From: Azadirachta indica
Taxonomy: Eukaryota > Streptophyta > Magnoliopsida > Sapindales > Meliaceae
DNA: 64,000 nucleotides
Direction: 5' to 3'
NCBI GenBank assembly: GCA_022749755.1
Contig: CM040445.1
Coordinates: 9,135,182-9,199,181, forward strand
The notes beneath the pieces were generated by a model. The model saw nothing but the letters and a program-made list of their open reading frames with translations. It was not told the DNA's origin and ran no database searches. Both the position numbers and the translations under genes were made by a program. Shown piece by piece: positions 23,803 to 35,440 of this stretch (position 1 is the first letter of the stretch; every line of letters begins with the position of its first letter).

Positions 23803-26800
23803 GAATGTGATATAGAAACCACATTTTCTTCACATTTAGGTGCCTGGAATGAGATTATGAGAATGGTAGAGCAGAGCGCTGCTTTCGGTAGTTTCTTCAT
23901 CTTGTTACACTATAAGATTTGTAACACTTGTTTTGATCTCAGAAACTGTCCAACTCTGATTGATTTAAATTTAATTTAATCTGAAGCTTCATGGGATTGC
24001 TTTATTTGAATTATTTGCATAGTAATTCGTTTGATATTTGGGAGAGGTAGCAAATTCACTCTAGATCCTATATTACTAAGTAAAATTAGGACACATTATT
24101 AATAGCTAATTAGGAAAAACATAGGAATGGATAAGTGAAATCAAGGCCTTAGATCTTTTATCTTTACATATTTCATTCATTCACTGAAACTCTTTAATTC
24201 AATTGCTATTTCTTCTTTAATTAATCATCGAGTTTTAGTTTTATTTACCTTTGCAATTAATCAATTCAAATTACTTAAATAAAATTGGGCTTTCGAGGGT
24301 ATAGTACTTAGTATTTAATTTAAATTTTCAATTCTCGTAGGATGATACTTGTACTTATCATTTTACTACTTGATAGGACCCGTATTCTTGTGGTTAGTAT
24401 TGTTGCGATCAATAATTTGTCTTTTCACACCCATTAGCATAAACAACTGCCTCTATAGTCCTTAATACACAATACAAGATCTTCTTTAAAATTAACAAGA
24501 CTTAAAAACCTAAAACACCTTGATGCTTTATCAAGGATTAGATCTTAGTATTTCAATTGAAAATACCACAGGAAACACCTAGCTCATGAACACAAATCCT
24601 TGGTCTTTTCTAGGTACCTACCTGTATCACAACAATGAAAGGATATCACTATTTGCCCATATCATGGTAATTTTTGGCATATGACTTGTTAATATGATAC
24701 AAAAGTCAGTGTGTTTGAGTTAATTTAAAATGATACATAATGACATGTGCCGCGTTTAATAACTAGAATAGGTTCAAGTTTTGAGTTACTGACTCGTGAA
24801 CCAGTTTATGATATAATTAATTATTTAAATAATTATTTTATATTAATTTATTTATAATTAAAAATGTATATTTTATATTTTTTACATTTTAAAAATGTTT
24901 AATTATATTTTAATATTATAAAAAATATATAATACTATTTAAAAGAAATTTATCGAAGTGTTTAATTATATTTTAGTATTATACACTAACAAATAATCAA
25001 TACAGTTCTCTAGGTTCAAAATCCATCAAAGTGTGGTTGGTGTAACTCTTACTACTCAAAAAACGAGTGTCAAAGCATTGGTTGAAGTGCAGTCTAAACC
25101 TGCTTCCCAGTCTAGAAAACTGCATACCTACCCACACTAATCAAATACCACCATGTGTGTTTTTCGCTCTCATCAATTTTTCTTAATTAATTAGTCGTCA
25201 GTTATTACGTCGGTGGTGGAGTTTGAAACCGCAAACTTAGAATAATATATATATATATATATATATATTGCTCTTCTTCTTTTTTTTTTTTTTTTTTTTT
25301 CATATTCATGACTTCCCAAATGCATGTATGTAACTCATAGTACAATAAAAAAAGTGTTAGGAAAATTAAAGCTAGCAAGCATGCATCATGCAGGGCGACG
25401 TTGTCTTTATATAATATGTTATTAATTCCATCATTAAAGACAAATTACGTGTTATCATATAGTGGAATGAATGAACCAATTGAGAAGAGATTTCAACTTG
25501 TTGAATAATTTTATGTATTATATTTATGAAATGATCAATTTTGACGTTGTTGGTGCAGGCATGGAATGTCAAATGTATTAATTAATTTTAGATACGATGC
25601 ATGCACGAGACCACTACGAGTTACCTAGAGATTCGAATTGGATCAGGCCTGCAAATAGATTTTAGTTGAATTTTACTAGGAATATATAATGGAATTGACT
25701 ACAATATATTATTGGGAAGTGATTTCAATTTAGAATCTATGTCAAGATCGAGCGAATAAGATGTTATTTTGAAGTTTTCAACAAAACAAATATAACACAT
25801 AGCCTTCTAATAGATTTTTGTCAAATTTCGTGATTAAAAGACTTAAAATCGTATTTAAAATGATTGTCGAATCTCCAAATACAATTTTTGGTATGGGAGG
25901 AGTTGTGCCACAGACTGAAATGGCCCGTTAATCCCCCCCCCCCCCAAAAAAAAAAAAAAAAAAAGAAAAGATTTTAAAGAATGACAATTATTTTATTATT
26001 TAATTTTTTTAGAGTAAATTTTTTATGATTTAATCTTTACAAATTTTGAATCTACATGTTTTTGCCTCCCATAATTAAAATTTTGACTCCGTCCTTAGAC
26101 TTTTACTATTTTAATCTTCTAAAACATAACTCAAATTGTTGATTTTATTTATTTTAATTTAATATTTTATTCATTAATAAAATCTTTAATTGGTGTGTTT
26201 TTAAAAAAAAATAACATATTAAAAAAGTATAAATGTTTGCTTAGGAGATTTTGTATAAAAAAAAAAAATATTTTTATCATTCATATAAAATATTAAGAAC
26301 ACTTTTACTTTGCAAACTTCCACTTGGATAATGTCTTTGTATTTTTCTTAAATATATAATTGATTTAAATTGAAAGGGGACAAATTATACGAATAATATA
26401 TCATCCTAACCAATTTATATATCTATATACAATCGTAGCCGTCCACATTTTTCATTTTTAGTGGTCGCGACAAAATATGGTACACCGTTCGGCCCACGCA
26501 TTTTAAATAGAGTAGCCATCTCACAAAATATTCACGTTTATTAAACAATTAATTAAATCTTTTTATTTAATTATTCACAATAATTCTATTTATTTACAAT
26601 TATTAAACGTTTTCAATATGACCGTACCATTAATTTGATTATTTAATGTTTTTGGCCGGCAACTAATTATCAAGTAATATATATATATTAGTAGAATAGG
26701 GTATGAAAAATATGTTAAATTTAGAAATTACTAAATAAAACTGATAATGAGTAGTAATTGAAACCAGATTTACAAGAGAAAGTACATTAAAATTGACAAT

Positions 26801-26838
26801 TAGAGGGGTAATTGGAACTGGTGTTCAGGTCACGTAAA
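23803..26838. other. Intergenic, AT-rich, repeat remnants
   Basis: No gene seen. 24040-24420 resembles the leader-proximal part of plant gypsy elements (TTTTACTACTTGATAGGACCCGT near 24361) but lacks coding sequence. 24700-24830 looks like another LTR-element scrap. A (TA)12 run lies at 25245-25268, a T20 run at 25281-25300, and 13 C followed by 19 A at 25933-25964. The 3' end of the acyltransferase transcript should lie in the first 200 bp, although no canonical AATAAA is obvious. Confidence 0.5.
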
Positions 26839-28680
26839 GGACAATGCTAGTTAGGTCCATCTGTTAAATGAGATAACGGTGAAATTTACTTTCTAAACTG
26901 TTTTGATTATAATGCTTCTGGATGGTTGTTTAAAATCAGAAATAATCTCATATAACGTTATATTGGGATCACACAACAATGTTTAGGGTTCATTAACTAG
27001 CATTTAGGTCTTCATGTAAAATATATTAATGATAAAATGGTATTAATAAAATTTCATAACTAACTCTGTAAAAAGTAATATTGAAAATGATATTTTAAAG
27101 TAAACATTGCATCAACAAAGACAAAAAGTAACCTTTTTTTCTTAAACAGCCATAATATTAGGCTTATATAAACACCATCAAAATCAGCAACCACATACTA
27201 GGAATATACACTAACTTAGACATCATTAGCACTTAAAATCATCAATTAATCTAGCAGTCTACCACTATCACATATCACAAGCAAACATGTCCAGTATTCG
27301 CTCAAATTCGATCAATCCAGCATTATACACACCACTTTCTACACACCGTTACATATCCATTTTCACACAAATCACAACCACTTAATCCACATACTAGCAA
27401 TCTACACACCACTCTATCGCACATCAAAGCTCTAATACTCAAAATCTCCTATCAACAATGAATATAAAAAACAGTGATGACATTCAAATAAACGGTGAAA
27501 TGATCAAGTTTAGAAATAAGTACTATTTTTGTTGTAAAAGAGTTAGGCTGAAAATATCCGAAAGCGAAAAAAATCTTAATAAGTTGTATTGTTTGTAGGA
27601 GCCATATTATGAGTATTTTAAATTTTGGAAGTCAACAAACGAAGAATACAATGGTCATGCACACATAATGAATACAAGTAGTAATGGCAATTCAAGAAAG
27701 ATTTCAAAAAGTATTCAATCAAGGTCAAGTATAGTGTTGGAAAGCAAGGAATAAGCGGTATTGAAATGAAGCTGACCAAAATTTTAATACTGATGTTGAT
27801 TGTGTTATGCATATGTGTATATATAATTTTAAACATGTAACATGAAGATGCAAGAGTTAATGACATATTAAACCAATAAAGTACATGCACAATTTGAAGT
27901 ACATACTAACTACGTTAAATGAGGTAAATAGTTTTGTGGTTTGATACAGTTATGAATTAAGTAACATAATACAAAAAAAAAAAGATTGTTACTTATATGT
28001 CAAAAATGATGTCACAACCCTTCATGTGCATGCAGTGTGTTCATCTATTTTCATCTACAATTACAGTCAAAGTATAAACCTACTAAACTTAACTACCATG
28101 CACACATGATTAGGATAAGATCCAAAAATAGACTAAAAAGTATAACAAAAGTTGATAGCAAACAAATCCTTTTATGTATATTATACTCTCTGAGCTTGCA
28201 TGTATAAAAAAATCCCCATCCATAGCTTGCATCAAAAATCAAACTACATGTTGAAATGAGAAAAATGAATGAGAATATAATTACTTATATAGGACACATC
28301 AAGATATATTAGGTAAAATCAACAACGCACAACATATACAAGTATTCAAGTACCTTTTAGGGAAATGGTGATGGTAAGGTAGTACTGCCTCTTTCCATAT
28401 CTGCTTGGGGTAGAGTTCTTTGTCTTTTAGGCTTGTGTTATTCGTTTTTTTTTCCTTTGGACACATATACAAGTTAAATGCATATTGTATGGTAGTGAGT
28501 ACATTTGCATAAACAATAGTTGCATGAAATGTACTTTTGGGGGGGATCTAAAATTGAAGTAGATTTTTAAACATCCATAATTGTGGATCCACAAGTTAAT
28601 GCGTAAAAGATGACTGCAGAAGTAAAAGGAAAAAAATGTTAGAAAAAAATTAATAATTTTATTAAAAACTAGGAACAGAA
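26839..28680. other. Non-coding; possible 3' side of a second MULE
   Basis: No gene seen. If the inverted-repeat MULE transposase to the right belonged to one element, its 3' side would lie here, because the gene reads leftward. A candidate terminal sequence (CTAGTTAGGTCCATCTGTTAAA at about 26847-26868) has a weak inverted match near 50085. The remainder is AT-rich with several CA-rich stretches around 27170-27440. Confidence 0.35.
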
Positions 28681-29754
28681 ATTTATAAGTTATATTTCTC
28701 ACTAAACACCCATTCTTATTATGACTTAGTTGCTTACAAGGTACATCTCATTACCTTGGCTAGTTGTTCATTTTCTTCTTGCCTTTTATAAATCTTTGGT
28801 CTCTTAACTTTAACGACTCTTATAAGAGGCTGTAGGTTAGACATGTTAGATCTAGACCAGTTTACTTGATCTAGTAATGGTTAGATTGTTTATAAGTATG
28901 CCAGTAGGTATGTATCTTTTGTAAGGGATTTGTTAATATAGGTAGTAGGATCAACACTACGCTGTATAATGCAAGCTGAGGCATGCTTGCATAGAATCCT
29001 ATTGATTTGTCATCCTTTATACTTACAGTATACGTTCTCAAGGTCCACAATATACATTCTCTCTATTTCAATAATCTTGTTTTAATTACAGTCAACATCC
29101 TTACAACCTTGGTAATCTTTCCAATCTTCAAACGAACCTTTGGTGGCACAACTTCACAATTTGCCACCATCCCTCCTCTTCTTATAAGTCTCTTTATAAT
29201 CTTTCAATATATGAATTTAAGTAAGTCGATGATAGGCTTCCTTTAATGGTCATAGAGTAACTCATTTCACGATTTACTCATGTTGTTTATCACATGGTTA
29301 GCTTTGAAGAATGGGTCAAAGGAATGATAGCTTCAAGTGGTAAGTTCATTCTCCATTAGTCAGTTTTATACATGTTCATCATCAACCTTGATTGCCCCAA
29401 TTACAATATTGAACTTAACCTAATTTCTAATGCTTATTATCTTCTAGAATTTTTCCCTTAGCTTCTCAGTAAAAAAATGCTTTTAAAAGATGGCATAAAA
29501 ATACTTAAGATAGTATTTGACTTGGTATCTAGAAATAGCTTAGTACATGCCACCATTAACCTTTTTTCTTTGGCAAACATAATGTTAAAGTCCATTTCAT
29601 CCAAAACCCCTTGTGCTTCTTCAACAATTTGAAAAACCAACACCAGTTATCCTTGTTCTCTACCTTATACACAATCACAGCCAATGGAAAAATTCCATTA
29701 TTTGCATCTACATCAACTAAGATAATAACAACCCACTAAATCTACTTTTCAAAT
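28681..29754 (-). pseudogene. MULE transposase, left arm of an inverted repeat
   Basis: Reads leftward on the minus strand. It begins in the MULE catalytic domain (DANNGIFPLAVIV at about 29710-29670, then VENKDNW) and ends with the SWIM zinc-finger region (VDLENVYC, then PCKHASACI near 28990) and a basic tail (KRPKIYKRRE near 28800). Stops and frameshifts are present. The whole 1,074-bp block is repeated in reverse at 29802-30876. This lineage differs from the MULE at 7859-18251. Confidence 0.85.
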
Positions 29755-29801
29755 GACAACCATTAACACTAATAAATCTTCTACATCATTGCATAACATC
29801 T
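29755..29801. other. 47-bp spacer of the inverted repeat
   Basis: Unpaired centre between the two 1.07-kb arms, starting GACAACCATTAACAC and ending GCATAACATC. An RNA read through both arms would fold with this as its loop. Confidence 0.9.
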
Positions 29802-30876
29802 TTTGAAGAGTAGATTTAGTGGGTTGTTATTATTTTAGTTGATGTAGATGCAAATAATGGAATCTTTCCATTGGCTGTGATTGTGTATGAAGTAGAGAAC
29901 AAGGATAATTGGTGTTGGTTTTTCAAATTGTTGAAGAAGCACAAGGGGTTTTGGATGAAATGGACTTTAACATTATGTTTGCCAAAGAAAAAAGGTTAAT
30001 GGTGGCATGTATTAAGCTATTTCTAGATACCAAGTCAAATACTATCTTAAGTATTTTTATGCCATTTTTTAAAAGCATTTTTTTACTGAGAAGCTAAGGG
30101 AAAAATTCTAGAAGATAATAAGCATTAGAAATTAGGTTAAGTTCAATATTGTAATTGGGGCAATCAAGGTTGATGATGAACATGTATAAAACTGGTTAAT
30201 GGAGAATGAACTTACCACTTAAAGCTATCATTCCTTTGACCCATTCTTCAAAGCTAACCATGTGATAAACAACATGAGTAAATCATGGAATGAGTTACTC
30301 TATGACCATTAAAGGAAGCCTATCATCGACTTACTTAAATTCATATACTAGAAAGATTATAAAGAGACTTATAAGAAAAGGAAGGATGGTGGACAAATTG
30401 TGAAGTTGTGCCACCAAAGGTTCGTTTGAAGATTGGAAAGATTACCAAGGCTGTAAGGACGTTGACTGCAATTAAAACAAGATTATTGAAATAGAGAGAA
30501 TGTATGTTGTGGACCTTGAGAACGTATACTGTAAGTATGGAGGATGACAAATCAATAGGATTCTATGCAAGCATGCCTCAGCTTGCATTATACAGCGTAG
30601 TGTTGATCATACTACCTATATTAACAAATCCCTTACAAAAGATACATACTTACTGACATACTCACAAACAATCTAACCATTACTAGATCAAGTAAACTGG
30701 CCTAGATCTAACATGCCTAACCTACAGCCTCTTATAAGAAACGTTAAAGTTAAGAGACCAAAGATTTATAAAAGGCGAGAACAAAATGAACAACCAGCCA
30801 AGGTAATGAGATGTACCTTGTAAGCAATTAAGTCACAATAAGAGGGGGTGTTCAGTGAGAAATGTAACTTATAAAT
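29802..30876 (+). pseudogene. MULE transposase, right arm of an inverted repeat
   Basis: Mirror copy of 28681-29754 with about 95% identity by eye and the same domain order on the plus strand: MULE catalytic domain near 29850, a degenerate middle, and SWIM motif near 30560-30590. The outer edge is at CTTATAAAT (30868-30876). It lies between the N-terminal part (right) and the C-terminal part (left arm) of the same minus-strand transposase, so the extra inverted copy splits the gene. Confidence 0.85.
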
Positions 30877-31787
30877 CTTGTAAGTATCACATGAGCATAA
30901 TCTTGTAATATGTTGTATGACTTTATCTAGTCACTCTTTGCAACATGTAAAGCTATCTTCTTTGCTTTGTATAACTTATTTCTAGTTGTAGTTATCCCAA
31001 ACTTGGTTATGAGCAAATATGCCATTGTTGAGGTTCTAATGTCTAGATTACTTTAATGTTAACAAAAAGTTTATTGGCAATATACACCGATAACTTTTAC
31101 GATTTTTTACCATAACAAGATAATTGTGGATACCCTTTATACTCTTAATCATAAATGATTGACCATCCATCAACAATAAGGTATAAATCCTCTATGGACA
31201 AAAATTAATGACTCTATACACTATTGCCACTCTATCATTCTCATTTCTCTTCCTATCCAGGTAAAAGCATTCTTGGATGGTATAATCTTTTAACATAATC
31301 CTAAAATCATCAATATATTTAAATGTTTGTCCATCCTCTACAATAATGGTCTTGTTCTCAGTGTGTATGAATAGTCTTCCTCTAATATCCCTAGTTATGT
31401 TAATCACACATATGTCTTTCTCTTCATCATTATTTCTCAACCCCACATTGTCATCATCATCACTCTCAACATCTAACATACCATCATCATCATCATCATC
31501 AAAAGTAGCAGCAACATCAAAGCTTGTCTTAACATTATCTTGACTTTTAGACTCCAGAACATAACTTATATCAACATCTGTCCAATTGCTAGAGTTATAT
31601 CTAATAGAGGCATCAACATTGCCAGCAATTGAAATATTATTAATAAAAGTGTTGGATTATCAGTTGCCTAGACAAGAGACTTTATCGGTGCTTGTTTCTG
31701 CCTGTTACCATCTTCATATTCTACAAACAATCTATTCATAGCATTATACAATTCTTCATTTGCTTCATCATCACATTCATAAGCCAT
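30877..31787 (-). pseudogene. MULE transposase N-terminal part
   Basis: A plausible start is ATG at 31787 (MAYECDDEANEELYNAMNRLF). The uninterrupted block 31479-31192 has an acidic stretch (ESDDDDN) and the MuDR DNA-binding domain (FRIMLKDYTIQECF, then RKRNENDRVAIVYR). Further left are degraded pieces of the next region (KLYKAKKIALHV, then DYAHVIL near 30900). It ends where the right arm of the inverted repeat starts. The N-terminal and C-terminal parts are consistent with one original transposase, interrupted and duplicated. Confidence 0.8.
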
Positions 31788-32214
31788 TGATGATGCTTTA
31801 TTTTTTGGAGACTATTAGAGGCTTTTGGTAGGTTTTTATGTATATGAAGACTGTTTGTTTTGAATATGTATTGTAGGTACTTGATCTCTAACTATAGGAC
31901 TCATTGGTGAAGGTAGTGTGTTTATTCGATGACTTTGGAAATTAGTTTTTTAAGCGTAGAGCTCATGGGTAAGGGCTGTGTGTTCATTTTAGTGACTTGG
32001 AAAATTGGTTCTTCAATTAAGGGGACCTGGCTGGTTTAGGTAGTAAATCCATTTCAATTTTAGCATGTCAAATCCCCTTGCCTTCTTAATATTTAGAACA
32101 TCAATGAACTCATAATTAGTCCTTAATTCACTCTTTTCCTTAGACCATAGGATGATGGCTGTAAGCATAAATTGTTCATTGTGGTACTTGTGTCATTTGT
32201 GAACTATTTGCATG
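31788..32214. other. Upstream of the MULE transposase remnant
   Basis: No gene seen. The gypsy element is inserted at its right end, so the original upstream region of the MULE may continue at 43642-44255 and beyond. Confidence 0.4.
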
Positions 32215-32219
32215 ATATC

Positions 32220-33586
32220 TAATGAATGTTTAAAAGTGTAGGTTTATTAAGAGAAATATTATGATTTACACTTAATAATGTCCTTCTATTCCCCAATAAT
32301 GAAGCATATTCCTTTATATTGAATTGTAAAACATGAATTGGACTAAATAGTTGGTTTTGCGCAGGTTTCGTATAATGAGCGTATTTTTCAATCCAAATTA
32401 TCAATTGATACTCATCATTTCACAACTTTTTAAGCCAAAGGTTGGACCAGTTCGAGCAATTAATGGGACGCAATTGGGCTTCAACAGAACTCAAGCGCAT
32501 CTTTGAACCAGCCCAACATGCTTTCGTATTTGGGCCGTATCTCCCTAAATATGTAACAAAAAATTACATGGTTGGGTGATATAGAAAGCTGAGAAAGGGA
32601 TCTAAATTGTTTATGTTTTGTACTTTCTCAAATGTCAACTGGTCGATTATCAAAAAGAGCTATCATTCTAGAAGGGCGATGGAGAAATGCGACTTGAACA
32701 TCTCTGCCTATTTTCAACACAACTCATGGTCTAAAATAGAAATAAGAGCGAGATATGGACCATTAGAAAGATGAGTCATCCACCTACAATTTGAAGAAGG
32801 ATGCTTTATGAAATTCGATGGTTTTCATAGTTAAAGATATGTTAGAAGTTGGTAAAGCGTGATTAATTAGAAATTGACCAAATTATGTTCACACATGTGG
32901 AATGTCTTTTATTTTATCTATATAAAGGAAGACGTGGAAGTGAGGAGGGAGATCAGTTTTGTTTTCCATTTCTATTTTATTGTTGTAATTTGAACTTCAA
33001 TTAAATGATGTATTTCTAATTTCGTAATTAGGGCTCAGGGTGAACTTTTGATGATTTTATAGTTTTGTTCTTTGATCTTTTATTTTGTTCTTCATTATTA
33101 ATCTTTTTATTGATTGAGTACTATATTTTGCAAGTGATTTTGAATTGTTAGAAACCTTGATTCATTGTTAACAAATGGTACATTGAATGCTTGGATATTT
33201 TCTACATATCAAGAGTCAGGCAACTTATAGTTTTTCACCATCAACTAAAAGGTAAGTCTTTTGATTTCTTTGTGCTTAAATGTTTTGTTTTCATCATCCA
33301 ATTAAGATCACTTCTTTTGATTCTTAATTGTATTTTTCTTTAAAAAAAAAAAGGATCAAGAATAAGTTCTATACAAATCATTAAAATGGATCCCTAATGC
33401 CCTAACATATAATAATATAGAATTTAAATTTGACAATAAGCAAATTCACTCTATTGGAATATTCGGATTTGTAATATTTAGACCTTTGGACTTGTAGACT
33501 TAATATAACATATTCCCTGTGGACCGACACTCGGACTTTCGAACTTTATTACTTGAGACAACCTATATTTGGGAGTTACAACCTTT
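32220..33586 (+). repeat. Gypsy 5' LTR (Athila-like)
   Basis: 1,367 bp, starting TAATGAATG (TG mutated to TA) and ending ACAACCTTT. It lacks 26 bp that the 3' LTR has near 42436-42461. The TATA box TATATAAA is at 32919-32926. The non-canonical 3' terminus is inferred from the target duplication. Confidence 0.9.
32919..32926 (+). promoter_or_regulatory. LTR TATA box
   Basis: TATATAAA followed by GGAAGACG. The same site is conserved in the 3' LTR at about 42969. It is the likely RNA polymerase II promoter of the element. Confidence 0.6.
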
Positions 33587-33603
33587 AAGTTGTAGCAAGT
33601 TTT

Positions 33604-33620
33604 TGGCGCCGTTGCTGGGG
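33604..33620 (+). other. Primer-binding site
   Basis: TGGCGCCGTTGCTGGGG, 17 bases after the 5' LTR. It closely matches the standard primer site of plant Athila/Tat elements (tRNA-Asp type in the family). Confidence 0.75.
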
Positions 33621-33989
33621 AATACGGTTTGTATAAAGTTTACTAGTTCTTGTTTAATTTTCTTTTACTAACTTTAACCTCTAACTCTAACTCTAACTTC
33701 AATATATATATTTTTTAATTTACTTGTTGTTATTTATTTTTATTGGGAGGCTCAGCCGCCCATTTATATTTACATTATGGTTGGTTCTACATATACCACC
33801 TAATTTTTGTTCATGGTAGGCTTTGCCACCTTTCTTAATTTTTTCTATTACGTATTGTGTTGTTATTTTCATTTACAATAATTTTATTAAGAGGAAGGTT
33901 ATACCACCTCTTTTCTTTTTTTATTTGTTTTATTGTGCTAACATTTTATTGTATTGTGTTTTATTATTATTATTATTATTATTATTTTT

Positions 33990-35437
33990 ATGCTTGGATG
34001 GTATCGTGATCCTCATTCTCATCGATTGGTGAAAGGCAATTCTGAAACCTCCTTTGGAAATTTGTTTGATTCATCTTCAAACTCACACACAACTAATACT
34101 ATGGCTGAAAATGAAAGTATACATGGAGAAAATGAAAATCATCATGTTCGAACTATGCGTGAATATTTGCAACCTCCTCGAAATTCATCTCCTTCATGCT
34201 TTATTTTTCCGCTTAATGCAAATAACTTCAGATTTAAGCCCAGTATGATTCCTTTACTTCCTAATTTCCATGGCTTAGAGTCTGAGAGTCCTTATTTACA
34301 TTTGAAAGAATTTGAGGAAGTATGTGCCACATTTATGGATCAAACATATAGTGAAGAAATAATTAAGCTAAAATTGTTTCCTTTTTCTTTAAAAGATAAA
34401 GCAAAAACATGGCTTAATTCATTAAGACCTAGATCTATAGGCACATAGCAAGAAATGCAAACCAAGTTTTTAAAGCAATTTTTTCAAATACATAAAACGA
34501 ATGCTTTCAAGAGACAAATTCAAAATTTTTGTCAAAAAGGAAATGAAACCTATTTTCAATGTTTGGAAAGATTTAAAGACTTGTTAAATTCATGCCCATA
34601 CCATGGTTTGAAAAATGGCGTACGATAAGTTTCTTTTATGAAGGGTTAACACCAGAGACAAAACAATTTGTTGAAACAATGTGTAATGGTGAATTTTTAA
34701 ACAAAAACCCAGAAGAAACTTTAGAGTATTTAGATCATTTAGCTAAGAACTCTCAATTCTGGCAAACCACTAGTTCTTCTAAAAATTCAATTAGATCTAA
34801 TATAGCTAGTTCTAGTGGGGGTAAATATAATTTGAGTCAAGAAAATGATCTAAGTGCTAGAATTACAAATTAAACGAGAAAGATTGAAGCCATGGAATTA
34901 AGGAAAGTTAAAGAGGTCAAATCTGTGCATAATGATGAAATTTGTGAAATTTGTGAAGTCATGGGACATTCCACTCAAGATTGTCTAAATATTCCTATTT
35001 TTAAAGAAGTGTTGCATGACCAAGCAAATTCTATGAATTCCTTCAAAAAGCCTTTTTCCTCTAATTCTCCATATTCTAAAATATACAATCCTGAATGGAG
35101 AAATCACCCTAATTTTAGTTGGAGAAATGATAATCATGCCCATCCACCACCTCAAAGACTTTCAAATTTTCCATCATACCATTCACCACATTTGAAAACT
35201 CTTGAGGAAACATTGCAAACATTCATGCAAGGGCAAACAAGCATAAACAATCAAACATCACAAGCCATTGATGATATCAAGAATACACTTTCAACATTGA
35301 CCTCAGCTTTGCGCAGTCAAGAGAAAGGTAAATTTCCTGCTCAACCACAACCAAATCCAGTGGGTCAATTTCATGTAAGTGATTCTAACTCAAATGGCAT
35401 ACAGCACGAGAATGCCAACTCCATCTCTACTCTCTGA
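33990..35437 (+). pseudogene. Gypsy gag, broken
   Basis: The reading frame starts after a (TTA)n run at 33961-33987. Characteristic gag blocks are PSMIPLLPNFHGLE, HLKEFEEVC, LKLFPFSLKDKAKTWL, then FYEGLTPETKQFVETMCNGEFL, and a CX2CX4HX4C zinc knuckle (CEICEVMGHSTQDC) near 34945-34986. Stops at 34446, 34871 and 35435 and a frameshift near 34610 break it. It would form the nucleocapsid-like particle. The 34446 stop is a TGG-type and the 35435 stop a CGA-type change. Confidence 0.87.
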
Positions 35438-35440
35438 AGT

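Noticed and set aside
27618..28702. Minus-strand ORFs of about 90 codons
   Set aside because: Composition is that of random AT-rich DNA; no motif or neighbouring splice structure.
29007..30550. Plus ORF 29007-29246 and minus ORF 30341-30550 as genes
   Set aside because: They are the antisense frames of the two inverted MULE transposase arms.
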